A stretch of DNA of 64,000 nt from Neobacillus driksii (GTDB lineage: Bacteria > Bacillota > Bacilli > Bacillales > Cytobacillaceae). The stretch lies in assembly GCF_013409995.1 (NCBI RefSeq), contig NZ_JACCBX010000001.1, positions 1 through 64,000 on the forward strand. The letters are read 5' to 3'. This document shows, piece after piece, positions 15,747 to 24,090 of this stretch (position 1 is the first letter of the stretch; the number at the start of each line of letters is the position of its first letter). The position numbers and the translations under genes are program-made. Under the pieces are notes generated by a model. It searched no databases. It had not been told where the DNA came from and worked only from the letters and a program-made list of their open reading frames with translations.

Positions 15747-18086
15747 TTGAACAATCCGTTGTCAGACTTTCAACTATCATTTCAACATATAGATTTACTC
15801 GTTCCAAGGGTTAATAAAGGACTCCAGTTTATCCTTGTCATAGATGGTGAATTGAAAATAGAAACCTCTTATCGTTTTTATCACATGGAAGAAAAGGATT
15901 TGCTTGTAATTAATCGTAATCAGCTTTACCAGATTCAAGGCAGTGAAGATAATAGGGTTATGATTGTCACCATCTCGGATGCCTTCATGGATCAGCATTA
16001 CGAAGATTATCGGAATATGCGATTTGAATGCTATTCCAGGGAAATTGATTTGGGAAGAGAAGAGATGATTTTATCGATTCGCAAGCTGCTGGCGAATGTG
16101 ATGATTAGTTTTTATCGACAGGATGAAAGCTATCGAATTGAGGTTAAAAGTTATATCTGCCAAATGCTACTGATCCTGATTCGGGGATTTAAAGAAGAAG
16201 GCAGTGTTCTAGAGAATATGGAAACGGAAGATCTTCGTTTATCCCAAATCATTGATTATATAGAAAAAAACTATGACCAGATGATTACATTAGAGGGGGT
16301 TGCAAAGGAATTCTTCCTGTCAACTGGCTATCTATCCCGCTATTTTAAAAAGAAAATGGGGATGGGTTTTAGTCGTTTTTTAATGAATATCAGGCTTACA
16401 CATAGTATGAAGGATTTGCTATATACGACTGACTCGATTTCGCAAATCGCCATGAATAATGGCTTTCCCAATACAAAGTCTTTTTCAACCTTTTTTAAAG
16501 AAGTGTACGGCATGACCCCTCATCTCTATCGTGAGAACCATTATGTCCAAAAGGAAGATTCTGTTCAAAGCTATAGCAAGGAAGACGCATCGAGTTTTAT
16601 TAACTCACCTGAGATTGTTGCAAAGTTAACGGATATGATTTTAGGTGATCAAAAAACTTTCTCCCATACCGAGACAAGGTATGAAAAGTTACCGTTAAAC
16701 CTGTCCAAACCGGTAAAAAAGAAATTAAATGGTCCTAGTTACATTCTAGAAATTGGAGAAATTATCAATTTATTAAAAGAAGATGTGCGCTCTCAGGTGC
16801 TTGATGTGAAAAGAGATCTACAGATAGGTTATATCGGAGTTCGTCATCTTTTTAGCAATACGGCTATCCCTCCAGAGGTGGAAACAGATGAAGCAATTCC
16901 GACAACCTCTCCGTATTTTACGATTGATCGTGTTTTGGAATTCTTGAAACAGCAAGATTTATCGTTGTTTATCCGATCCGATTATATGAATATCTCGCGC
17001 AATGAAGAACCCTATTTTACAAAACTCACTCAGTTCATCAAACATTGCTTGCAGGTGTACGGAGAATCGTTTGTGAAGCAATGGCATGTAATGTTTTACG
17101 AGCCTTATTATACGGGAGTCGAAGCAAAGGAACTTCAGAGAGTTTATTTAAAACTGCACAACGTATGGAAGACCATGATTCCTTCGATACGGGTAGGCGT
17201 GTATATGCCGTTTTCGTTCGGCAAAGAAAAGACAAGTGAGCATCATGCCTGGCAGCTAGCCAATGGGGTGTCGATTGATTTTATTGGTTATAACGCGAAC
17301 CAAAATGAGGTCATTGATTTTAAAGAAACAGCGGATACCAAATTCGATTTAGCAAGGGATTACATAAAGGAAAAAACGGACAAGTTGAAACGGTATTTAA
17401 AAAGAAACCAGTTAGACAAACCGCTTCATCTCGTTTCATGGAACACGTTGTCCGGCAATACTCGGTATACAAATGGCACTTTTTTTCGAGGAGCCTTAGT
17501 CTTGAAAAATGTTTTAGATATTGCCAATGACGTGAGTACTGTTGCACTCTGGATCAATACCCTCGTACATGAAGAGGCAGGAAAAGACAAGCGTTACCAG
17601 ACGGATGGCGTAGAATTATTCCATTATTTAAATGGAAAACGCCCAGCTTATTTTGCATTGATGTTTTTAAAACGCCTGCATGGCGAGATTGTTGCACATG
17701 GCAAAGATTACGTGATGACACAGAATGAGCGGGGATACCAATTGATTCTGATGAATAGTACGATCATCAATCCGTACTTTTCTGTGGAGGAGACATTTCT
17801 ACAAAAACTAAATAAGGAAGTTCATGTAACCATTTCTGGAATGCCGAAAGGGGAATATCAAATACGTAAGCACGTCTTTGATAAATACCATGGAGCATTA
17901 TATACAAAATGGTGGAGCTTAAACAGTAAGCATGGAATGGATGCTGAGGTGATTGATTATATTGTTAATTCCAGCAGACCTTCTTTAGAGATCTTTGACG
18001 AATCGATTGAAGAGGATTGGTCATTTTATACCTATTTAACCAGTAATGCGATTCACTTTTTTGATATTCGGAAAACCTACAGCTAG
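15747..18086 (+). CDS. AraC-family regulator fused to a GH39-like domain
   Basis: About 780 residues. Residues 1-150 form a cupin-like AraC sensor. The AraC HTH pair follows at about 168-270 (LEGVAKEFFLSTGYLSRYF, then SQIAMNNGFPNTKSFSTFFK). The rest resembles GH39 beta-xylosidase, a TIM barrel plus beta domain. Where GH39 enzymes have an NEP acid/base glutamate there is FYEP (about residue 454). Where they have the nucleophile in TEWNS there is VSWNT (about residue 565), so the nucleophile is missing. The domain is probably a sugar sensor. The start is TTG at 15747 with AGGGG eight bases before it. A GTG at 15738 is also in frame but lacks a site. No carbohydrate genes adjoin it. Confidence 0.85.
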   Translation: MNNPLSDFQLSFQHIDLLVPRVNKGLQFILVIDGELKIETSYRFYHMEEKDLLVINRNQLYQIQGSEDNRVMIVTISDAFMDQHYEDYRNMRFECYSREIDLGREEMILSIRKLLANVMISFYRQDESYRIEVKSYICQMLLILIRGFKEEGSVLENMETEDLRLSQIIDYIEKNYDQMITLEGVAKEFFLSTGYLSRYFKKKMGMGFSRFLMNIRLTHSMKDLLYTTDSISQIAMNNGFPNTKSFSTFFKEVYGMTPHLYRENHYVQKEDSVQSYSKEDASSFINSPEIVAKLTDMILGDQKTFSHTETRYEKLPLNLSKPVKKKLNGPSYILEIGEIINLLKEDVRSQVLDVKRDLQIGYIGVRHLFSNTAIPPEVETDEAIPTTSPYFTIDRVLEFLKQQDLSLFIRSDYMNISRNEEPYFTKLTQFIKHCLQVYGESFVKQWHVMFYEPYYTGVEAKELQRVYLKLHNVWKTMIPSIRVGVYMPFSFGKEKTSEHHAWQLANGVSIDFIGYNANQNEVIDFKETADTKFDLARDYIKEKTDKLKRYLKRNQLDKPLHLVSWNTLSGNTRYTNGTFFRGALVLKNVLDIANDVSTVALWINTLVHEEAGKDKRYQTDGVELFHYLNGKRPAYFALMFLKRLHGEIVAHGKDYVMTQNERGYQLILMNSTIINPYFSVEETFLQKLNKEVHVTISGMPKGEYQIRKHVFDKYHGALYTKWWSLNSKHGMDAEVIDYIVNSSRPSLEIFDESIEEDWSFYTYLTSNAIHFFDIRKTYS

Positions 18087-18095
18087 TACTAAAAG

Positions 18096-18132
18096 GGTCT
18101 GACCCCATTACGATGGGTCGGACTTTTTTTTG
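18096..18132 (+). terminator. Terminator of the AraC-GH39 gene
   Basis: GTCTGACCC pairs with GGGTCGGAC around a 9-nt loop, then eight T. Confidence 0.9.
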
Positions 18133-18376
18133 TTGGGAGGGTAAAAATCGACCGTATTTTTTTTACCACATTAACCAGCAGGTTTATAAATACATACATT
18201 GTCTTATTGATTTGCATCAAAATTGACTCTCTTAACTATGGGTTAATTTTTATAATTAACGTATAGAACCACAAGAAAAGGTCCTGAATTATAGTTAATG
18301 TTTTTTGATTAAGGTTATTTGGGTAGTGCATTCTAACTATATAACAGGTACCTAATAAAATAATAGGAGGCACATC

Positions 18377-19816
18377 ATGGAGACAAGTTATAAAGGTACA
18401 GATAGGATGATCACAGGGATTGTGTTCGGCGTTATCACATTTTGGCTTTTTGCACAGGCAATGGTCAATGTGGTCCCCGCCGTACAAAAAGATTTGGGAA
18501 TTTCATCAGGGACGCTGAATATAGCGATTAGCTTAACCGCTTTATTCTCCGGAATGTTTATCGTAGCTGCTGGCGGGCTCGCAGATAAAATTGGCCGTAA
18601 AAAAATTACCTATCTCGGGTTAATTTTAAGCGTGGTTGGTTCTCTTTGCCTAGTAGTAGCGCAAGGAGCGACATTGTTAATTATCGGACGTATCATTCAA
18701 GGAATTTCCGCAGCTTGTATTATGCCAGCAACAATTGCCTTAGTGAAAGCGTACTTTGAGGGAAAAGACAGACAACGTGCCCTTAGTTTCTGGTCGATTG
18801 GATCTTGGGGCGGTTCAGGAGTTTGTTCGTTTGCTGGTGGTGCCATTGCAACATATATGGGATGGAGATGGATTTTTATCTTCTCTATTGTATTTGCCCT
18901 TCTCGCCATGTGGTTGATTAAGGACACACCTGAAAGCAAAGCAGAAGGAACTGGTAAGTTTAAATTCGATTATAGTGGTTTAGCAATCTTTATCGTCACC
19001 ATGATTGCATTAAACGTGTTTATTACATTCGGTGGAGACTTAGGCTGGACAAGCCCTACTTCCATCATCGCTGCTATCGTTACTGTAGTTGGAGCTTTTG
19101 TATTCTTCAAAGTTGAAAAAAGGAAAGAGATTGCCCTCATTGATTTTTCTTTATTTAAAAATAAACCATATGCGGGTGCCACCTACTCTAACTTTTTGTT
19201 AAATGCAGTAGCCGGAACGCTCGTTGTTGCGAATACGTATGTTCAAGTCGGAAGAGGATTCACTGCCTTTCAGTCAGGGATGTTATCCATTGGATATTTA
19301 ATAGCCGTTCTTGCCATGATTCGTGTCGGAGAGAAAATCCTGCAACGAGTTGGTGCGAAATTACCAATGATTTGGGGCGCGATTATCACTACGGTTGGTG
19401 TAGCGATTATGGGTTTAACCTTCCTGCCTGATTTTGCTTATACCGTTGTCGTATTCATTGGGTTTGCCTTATTTGGTCTTGGACTTGGCATATATGCAAC
19501 GCCATCTACAGATACATCTGTATCGAATGCGCCATCCAACAAAGTTGGTGAAGCTGCAGGGGTTTATAAAATGGCAAGTTCACTTGGCGGTGCGTTCGGT
19601 GTTGCCATTTCCGCAACGATTTATAGTTCAATTGCAGCGAATGGAAATGTAGCGACTGCCGCATCTATTGGGATTATCGTTAACGTGATTTTTGGAGTAC
19701 TTTCCATACTTTCGATTATGATCATGGTTCCTAGTAGTGCAGGAAAACCCGCTGAGGCACCAGAGAAAAAATCAAGGCGCACACCACCAACTCCAACACC
19801 AACAGGAAGTCATTAA
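18377..19816 (+). CDS. MFS multidrug efflux transporter, NorB-like (DHA2, 14 TM)
   Basis: A 479-residue, 14-segment drug:proton antiporter of the DHA2 group. It aligns from memory with Staphylococcus NorB over most of its length: the TGIVFGVITFWLFAQ opening, the AACIMPATIALVKAY stretch, GSWGGSGVCSFAGG, and ATPSTDTSVSNAP near residue 375. Motif A (GGLADKIGRKK) is present. NorB exports quinolones and other compounds. The substrate here is unknown. An AGGAGG precedes the ATG. The next gene, an M20 amidohydrolase, starts 35 bp on and is probably co-transcribed, so the pair may export or process an N-acylated compound (inference). The C-terminal tail is rich in Pro/Thr. Confidence 0.9.
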   Translation: METSYKGTDRMITGIVFGVITFWLFAQAMVNVVPAVQKDLGISSGTLNIAISLTALFSGMFIVAAGGLADKIGRKKITYLGLILSVVGSLCLVVAQGATLLIIGRIIQGISAACIMPATIALVKAYFEGKDRQRALSFWSIGSWGGSGVCSFAGGAIATYMGWRWIFIFSIVFALLAMWLIKDTPESKAEGTGKFKFDYSGLAIFIVTMIALNVFITFGGDLGWTSPTSIIAAIVTVVGAFVFFKVEKRKEIALIDFSLFKNKPYAGATYSNFLLNAVAGTLVVANTYVQVGRGFTAFQSGMLSIGYLIAVLAMIRVGEKILQRVGAKLPMIWGAIITTVGVAIMGLTFLPDFAYTVVVFIGFALFGLGLGIYATPSTDTSVSNAPSNKVGEAAGVYKMASSLGGAFGVAISATIYSSIAANGNVATAASIGIIVNVIFGVLSILSIMIMVPSSAGKPAEAPEKKSRRTPPTPTPTGSH

Positions 19817-19851
19817 TTGAATTATCTTTGTCATCAAAAGGGGAGAAGAAA

Positions 19852-21042
19852 ATGATGAAAAGCGATTTAATGGGCATGTTAGAATCACGTAAACAAGAAA
19901 TCATCGAAATCCGCCGTCATTTACATGAAAATCCTGAGCTCTCATTTAAAGAGGAGAAGACGGCTCAGTATATTGTGGATTTTTATAAAGGAAAAGATGT
20001 AGAGATTCAAACGAATGTTGGGAATGGGTATGGCATTATCGTTACGATTAAAGGTGGAAAACCTGGAAAAACCATTGGTCTTCGTGCGGATTTTGATGCC
20101 CTTCCGATTGTAGAAGAAGCAGATGTTCCGTTTAAGTCAAAGAATGAAGGTGTCATGCATGCGTGCGGCCATGACGGACATACGGCTTACTTGTTAGTTT
20201 TAGCTGATTGCTTAATCCAATTAAAGGACTCCATCCCAGGTACCATCAAAATCATTCACCAGCATGCAGAAGAGGTTCCGCCAGGCGGAGCAAAAAGTAT
20301 TGTCGATTCTGGCTTGATTGATGATTTAGATGCTGTATATGGCATTCATTTGCTGCCAATGGGGCCGGCCGGTACAGTAGGTTACCATGCTGGATATTCC
20401 TTCAATGGACGAGCGTACATGAAATTGAAGGTGCAAGGAAGAGGCGGCCATGGTTCCTCGCCTCATCTCGCAAACGATGCCATTGTCGCTGCCGCACATT
20501 TTGTTACTGCAGCGCAAACCATCATTAGCCGAAGATTAAGTCCTTTCGATGTGGGTGTCATCACCATTGGATCTTTTGATGGAAAAGGTACATTCAACGT
20601 GATCAAGGACAGCGTAGAACTTGAAGGCGATATTCGTTATATGACGGTAGAAACAAAAGAAACGATTGAAAAAGAAGTGAAGCGGATTGTACGAGGAATT
20701 GAAGAAGAATTTGGCGTAACCTGTGAGCTCACGTATACGCCAGATTATCCGCCTTTATACAATGACCCTGAGCTTACCGCAATGGTTGCAGAAAGTTTAC
20801 GAAGCATGAATGATCCAGATATAAAAGAAGTGAAAGAGTTTCCGGCGATGGCTCCATCCGAAGACTTTGCTTATTATGCTGAAAAATTCCCGGCCTGCTT
20901 CTTTTACATTGCCTGTACACCAAAAGGGGTTGAAAATCCTTATTTTAATCATCACCCGAAATTTGATATTGATGAAGATTCACTCCTAGTAGCCGCCAAA
21001 GCGGTTGGTCAGGTAGTTTGTAGTTATTATGAATTGAACTAA
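19852..21042 (+). CDS. M20-family amidohydrolase (N-acyl-L-amino acid / hippurate hydrolase type)
   Basis: About 396 residues, a binuclear metal-dependent amidohydrolase that cleaves N-acyl amino acids or related amides. Metal ligands are visible in MHACGHDGHT (about residue 105), in HAEEVPPGG (about 140) and in the C-terminal HHPKFDIDE region. The inserted dimerisation domain carries GRGGHGSSPH. The ATG at 19852 has GGGGAG six bases upstream. The TTG at 19828 has none. It follows the NorB-like pump by 35 bp and ends at a strong palindromic terminator. Confidence 0.92.
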   Translation: MMKSDLMGMLESRKQEIIEIRRHLHENPELSFKEEKTAQYIVDFYKGKDVEIQTNVGNGYGIIVTIKGGKPGKTIGLRADFDALPIVEEADVPFKSKNEGVMHACGHDGHTAYLLVLADCLIQLKDSIPGTIKIIHQHAEEVPPGGAKSIVDSGLIDDLDAVYGIHLLPMGPAGTVGYHAGYSFNGRAYMKLKVQGRGGHGSSPHLANDAIVAAAHFVTAAQTIISRRLSPFDVGVITIGSFDGKGTFNVIKDSVELEGDIRYMTVETKETIEKEVKRIVRGIEEEFGVTCELTYTPDYPPLYNDPELTAMVAESLRSMNDPDIKEVKEFPAMAPSEDFAYYAEKFPACFFYIACTPKGVENPYFNHHPKFDIDEDSLLVAAKAVGQVVCSYYELN

Positions 21043-21060
21043 AATTATAGAGTGCTAACT

Positions 21061-21106
21061 AAAAGAAACAAGGATACCGTCTTATGATGGTATCCTTGTT
21101 TCTTTT
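21061..21106. terminator. Bidirectional terminator, M20 gene / aldo-keto reductase
   Basis: An 18-bp perfect stem (AAAAGAAACAAGGATACC with its complement) around a 10-nt loop lies between two converging genes. Confidence 0.93.
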
Positions 21107-22049
21107 AGTTCGTTAAAATTTCGTTGATTTTTTCTAGCGCATCGCTGGATAGTTTGACTCCAGATGCCTTTATGGTTTCTTGGAGCTGCTCTGGACGGCT
21201 TGCACCCACTAGAGCACTTGCTACATTTGGTTGACGTAAGATCCATGCAATAGCGAGCTGAGCTAAGGTTAAATCTTCCGCATAGGCTACTGATCTTAAT
21301 TGTTCCACTTTATCTAAATTTTCCTCCGTAAGGATATGGGACATGTTTGTATTTGCTTGTGCTGCACGGCTTCCTTCTGGAACGTTTGCACCATTTTTAT
21401 ACTTTCCAGTTAGCACACCTTGTGCCAAAGGGGAGAATACGACTTGACCGATACCATGTTTTTCGCTGACAGGAATAATTTCTTTTTCAATATAGCGCTG
21501 CAGCATGCTGTAATTTGGTTGATTGACGACAATGCGATCTAGAAGTTTCTTATCTGCAAGGTGCACTGCTTCGGTAATTTGTTCTGCTGTCCACTCACTC
21601 ACGCCGACATATAGAACCTTCCCTTGGCGTACTAAATCATCCAATGCTCTTAGTGTTTCGTGTAAAGGAGTTTCAGCGTGATAACGGTGGCAGTAGTAAA
21701 TATCTATATAATCCATGCCAAGGCGTTTTAGACTTGCATCACATTGCTCCATGATATGTTTGCGGGATAATCCTTGATCATTTGGTCCGTCTCCCATATT
21801 TCCAAACACCTTTGTAGCTAGAACATAGGAACTCCTAGGATATTTGCTTAATGCCTTACCAACGACTTTTTCTGCTTCCCCTCGTATGTATACATTTGCG
21901 GTGTCAAAGAAATTGATTCCTGATTCGTATGCAAGGTCAATCGAGGATACTGCATTTTGTTCTTCTACGTAACCTCCATAAGTTAGCCAGCTACCTAAAC
22001 TAATTTCACTAACCTTTAAACCGGTATTGCCTAGACGACGATATTGCAT
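21105..22049 (-). CDS. Aldo/keto reductase, shaker (Kv-beta)-like
   Basis: A 314-residue (alpha/beta)8 NADPH-dependent oxidoreductase. Catalytic tetrad residues are visible: Asp in FFDTANVYIRGEAE (about 50), Tyr just after it, Lys in LATKVFG (about 80), and the DIYYCHRYH segment near 120 in place of the histidine. The cofactor phosphate-binding GASRPEQLQE lies near the C terminus. The sequence resembles the AKR subgroup that includes voltage-channel beta subunits and bacterial YghZ/IolS. Substrate unknown. Single gene. The second 52-bp repeat array lies 5' of it. Confidence 0.92.
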   Translation of the reverse strand: MQYRRLGNTGLKVSEISLGSWLTYGGYVEEQNAVSSIDLAYESGINFFDTANVYIRGEAEKVVGKALSKYPRSSYVLATKVFGNMGDGPNDQGLSRKHIMEQCDASLKRLGMDYIDIYYCHRYHAETPLHETLRALDDLVRQGKVLYVGVSEWTAEQITEAVHLADKKLLDRIVVNQPNYSMLQRYIEKEIIPVSEKHGIGQVVFSPLAQGVLTGKYKNGANVPEGSRAAQANTNMSHILTEENLDKVEQLRSVAYAEDLTLAQLAIAWILRQPNVASALVGASRPEQLQETIKASGVKLSSDALEKINEILTN

Positions 22050-22156
22050 GCATTCATTCCTCCCAGACTATTGAAATTCCTTAATATTGGTACTATACCA
22101 TAATATGGGTTTGGGTGGGTACGCCGTGTACTTATGTAAAATAGTAATGAAAGTCT

Positions 22157-22745
22157 GGAGTGACCGAAGAGCAGGCGGAAAAAGCATTTGGGTCAATGCA
22201 GGTGGTTTGGAGTGACCGGAGAGCATGTAGAAAAAGCGTTTGGGTCAAAGCAGGTGGTCAGGAGTGACCGAAGAGCATGAAGTAAAAGCGTTTGGGTCAA
22301 AGCAGGTGGTCAGGAGTGACCGAAGAGCATGTAGAAAAAGCGTTTGGGTCAAAGCAGGTGGTCTGGAGTGACCGAAGAGCATGCAGAAAAAGCGTTTGGG
22401 TCAATGCAGGTGGTCTGGAGTGACCGAAGAGCATGCAGAAAAAGCATTTGGGTCAATGCAGGTGGTGTGGAGTGACCGAAGAGTATGCCGAAAAAGCATT
22501 TGGGTCAATGCAGGTGGTGTGGAGTGACCGAAGAGCATGCCGAAAAAGCATTTGGGTCAATGCAGGTGGTGTGGAGTGACCGAAGAGCATGTAGAAAAAG
22601 CGTTTGGGTCAAAGCAGGTGGTCTGGAGTGACCGAAGAGCATGTAAAAAATGCGTTTGGGTCAATCCAGGTGGTCTGGAGTGACCGAAGAGCATGAAGTA
22701 AAAGCATTTGGGTCTATGCAAGAGCTCTAGAGTGGCCGAAAGAGA
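22157..22745 (+). repeat. Tandem array of the 52-bp repeat, 11 units plus a partial twelfth (array 2)
   Basis: Units start GGAGTGACCGAAGAGCATG, carry TTTGGGTCAA and end GGTGGTCT. Starts are every 52 bp from 22157 to 22677, and a decayed unit begins at 22729. Units here are far more uniform than in array 1. The GGAGTGACCG and TTGGGT-AA-GCAG cores are shared with array 1 at 7430. No coding sense: open frames cross it only because of the repeat. Confidence 0.94.
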
Positions 22746-22746
22746 A

Positions 22747-22777
22747 AAGGCACAGTCCATTAAGACCATGCCTCCTT
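22747..22777 (-). terminator. Probable terminator of the aminotransferase gene
   Basis: AAAGGCA is answered by TGCCTCCTTT across a 16-nt loop, with an interrupted stem. It is modest but well placed just after the stop and bordering array 2. Confidence 0.55.
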
Positions 22778-22781
22778 TATA

Positions 22782-23939
22782 TTACTTCCGTAGAGAATTC
22801 AAGAAAACATTTTGTGCCGCAGCGACTCCTGCACCTGGTTCGAAGGAATAGGAGTAGTCTTGTAATCCAGCTTCGATCAGAGAAACGGCTTGAAGGACAT
22901 CACTTGGGAAGCAATAGCCCATATGCCCGAATCGGAATATCTTCCCTTGAAGATGACCAAGTCCACCAGCAAAATCAAGGTGATATTTCTCCTTTAAGTG
23001 ACCAATAAAGGAAGGTAAATCCAGTCCTTCTGGTGCACATATAGCCGTAATGGTTGGTGAAGCATGCTCATCGGATGTTAGCAGTCTGATAGAAAGAGCA
23101 CTCATTGCCTCACGAACCATATTCTTCATTAGTTCATGCCTTGCCACCGTTTGCGAAAACCCGCCTTCCTCCTCAATCAAGTCACAGACAGCGGAAAGAC
23201 CCATAATCAGTGAGATAGCAGGGGTGTTAGGTGTCATGCCTTTCTCTGCCCACTCCCGATAGCTAAGTAAATCCAGGTAATAAGCTGGTTTATTCGTTTC
23301 CTCGATTATTTTCCATGCCTTTTCACTGACGCTTACCAGTGCCAGGCCAGGAGGGAGCATCATCGCTTTTTGTGACCCGGTTACTAAAATGTCAATTCCC
23401 CATTGGTCCATTTCTGCAGGAGCTCCGCCAAGACAGCTAACTCCATCGACAATAAACAAAGCGTCGGTATGGGTACGAACAACCTCTGCTAATTTTTCAA
23501 TAGGGTTTAGAATTCCTGTTGAAGTTTCATTATAGGTTGCAAATACTGCCTTTATATTTGATAACGGTTTAAGGAACTCAGTAAGATCTTCCTCCGTACA
23601 AGCCTCACCCCAACTTTTTTCGAGCTTATGTACTTTAAACCCGTATTTCTCACAAATAGACACGAAATAATTGCCAAAGGCTCCGACGGTGATAACCACT
23701 ACTTCTTCGCCAGGGTAAACGGTATTTACCGCTGCTGCTTCTAATGCTGCAGTACCGCCTGATGGCAGAAGTAGAATATCTTGTGATGTCCCGAAAATAG
23801 GTTTCACACGATTGGTCGTTTCTTGATATAACCGTACGAACTCTGGTGTCCGATGGCTAATCATGTCCTGGCTCATAGCAAGCTGAACCCTTTTAGGTAT
23901 TGGAGTCGGTCCTGGGTGCCTTAGTATATTCGGATACAT
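22782..23939 (-). CDS. Class V aminotransferase (alanine-glyoxylate / serine-pyruvate type)
   Basis: A 385-residue PLP fold I enzyme. Seen: the PGPTPIPKRV opening and SHRTPEFVRLYQE substrate segment typical of the AGAT/SPT group, the LLLPSGGTAALEAA phosphate-binding turn, a DGVSCLGG aspartate that holds the pyridine ring, and the Schiff-base lysine in VTGSQKAMMLPPGLA. The C-terminal arginine for the substrate carboxylate is probably in FRFGHMGYC. It probably moves an amino group from alanine or serine to glyoxylate or a related keto acid. PucG is one family member. No purine catabolism genes are nearby, so I give no symbol. Confidence 0.88.
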   Translation of the reverse strand: MYPNILRHPGPTPIPKRVQLAMSQDMISHRTPEFVRLYQETTNRVKPIFGTSQDILLLPSGGTAALEAAAVNTVYPGEEVVVITVGAFGNYFVSICEKYGFKVHKLEKSWGEACTEEDLTEFLKPLSNIKAVFATYNETSTGILNPIEKLAEVVRTHTDALFIVDGVSCLGGAPAEMDQWGIDILVTGSQKAMMLPPGLALVSVSEKAWKIIEETNKPAYYLDLLSYREWAEKGMTPNTPAISLIMGLSAVCDLIEEEGGFSQTVARHELMKNMVREAMSALSIRLLTSDEHASPTITAICAPEGLDLPSFIGHLKEKYHLDFAGGLGHLQGKIFRFGHMGYCFPSDVLQAVSLIEAGLQDYSYSFEPGAGVAAAQNVFLNSLRK

Positions 23940-24056
23940 ACTTTTTCCTCCATTTTGAATGATAGTTTTTTAAGTAAATATGGAATTTCATGGATATCTC
24001 TAACTCTATAATATTATAGTTTCAAGCATAACTACAAGCCCTTGCACGGTAAAACG

Positions 24057-24088
24057 AAAAAGCTTGAGGATAGCCTCAAGCCTTTTTG
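24057..24088 (-). terminator. Terminator of the DUF2207 gene
   Basis: AAAAAGCTTGAGG-ATAG-CCTCAAGCCTTTTT. Confidence 0.92.
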
Positions 24089-24090
24089 TT

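Noticed and set aside
22557..22769. Open frame across array 2 on the minus strand
   Set aside because: Same reason: a by-product of the repeat.
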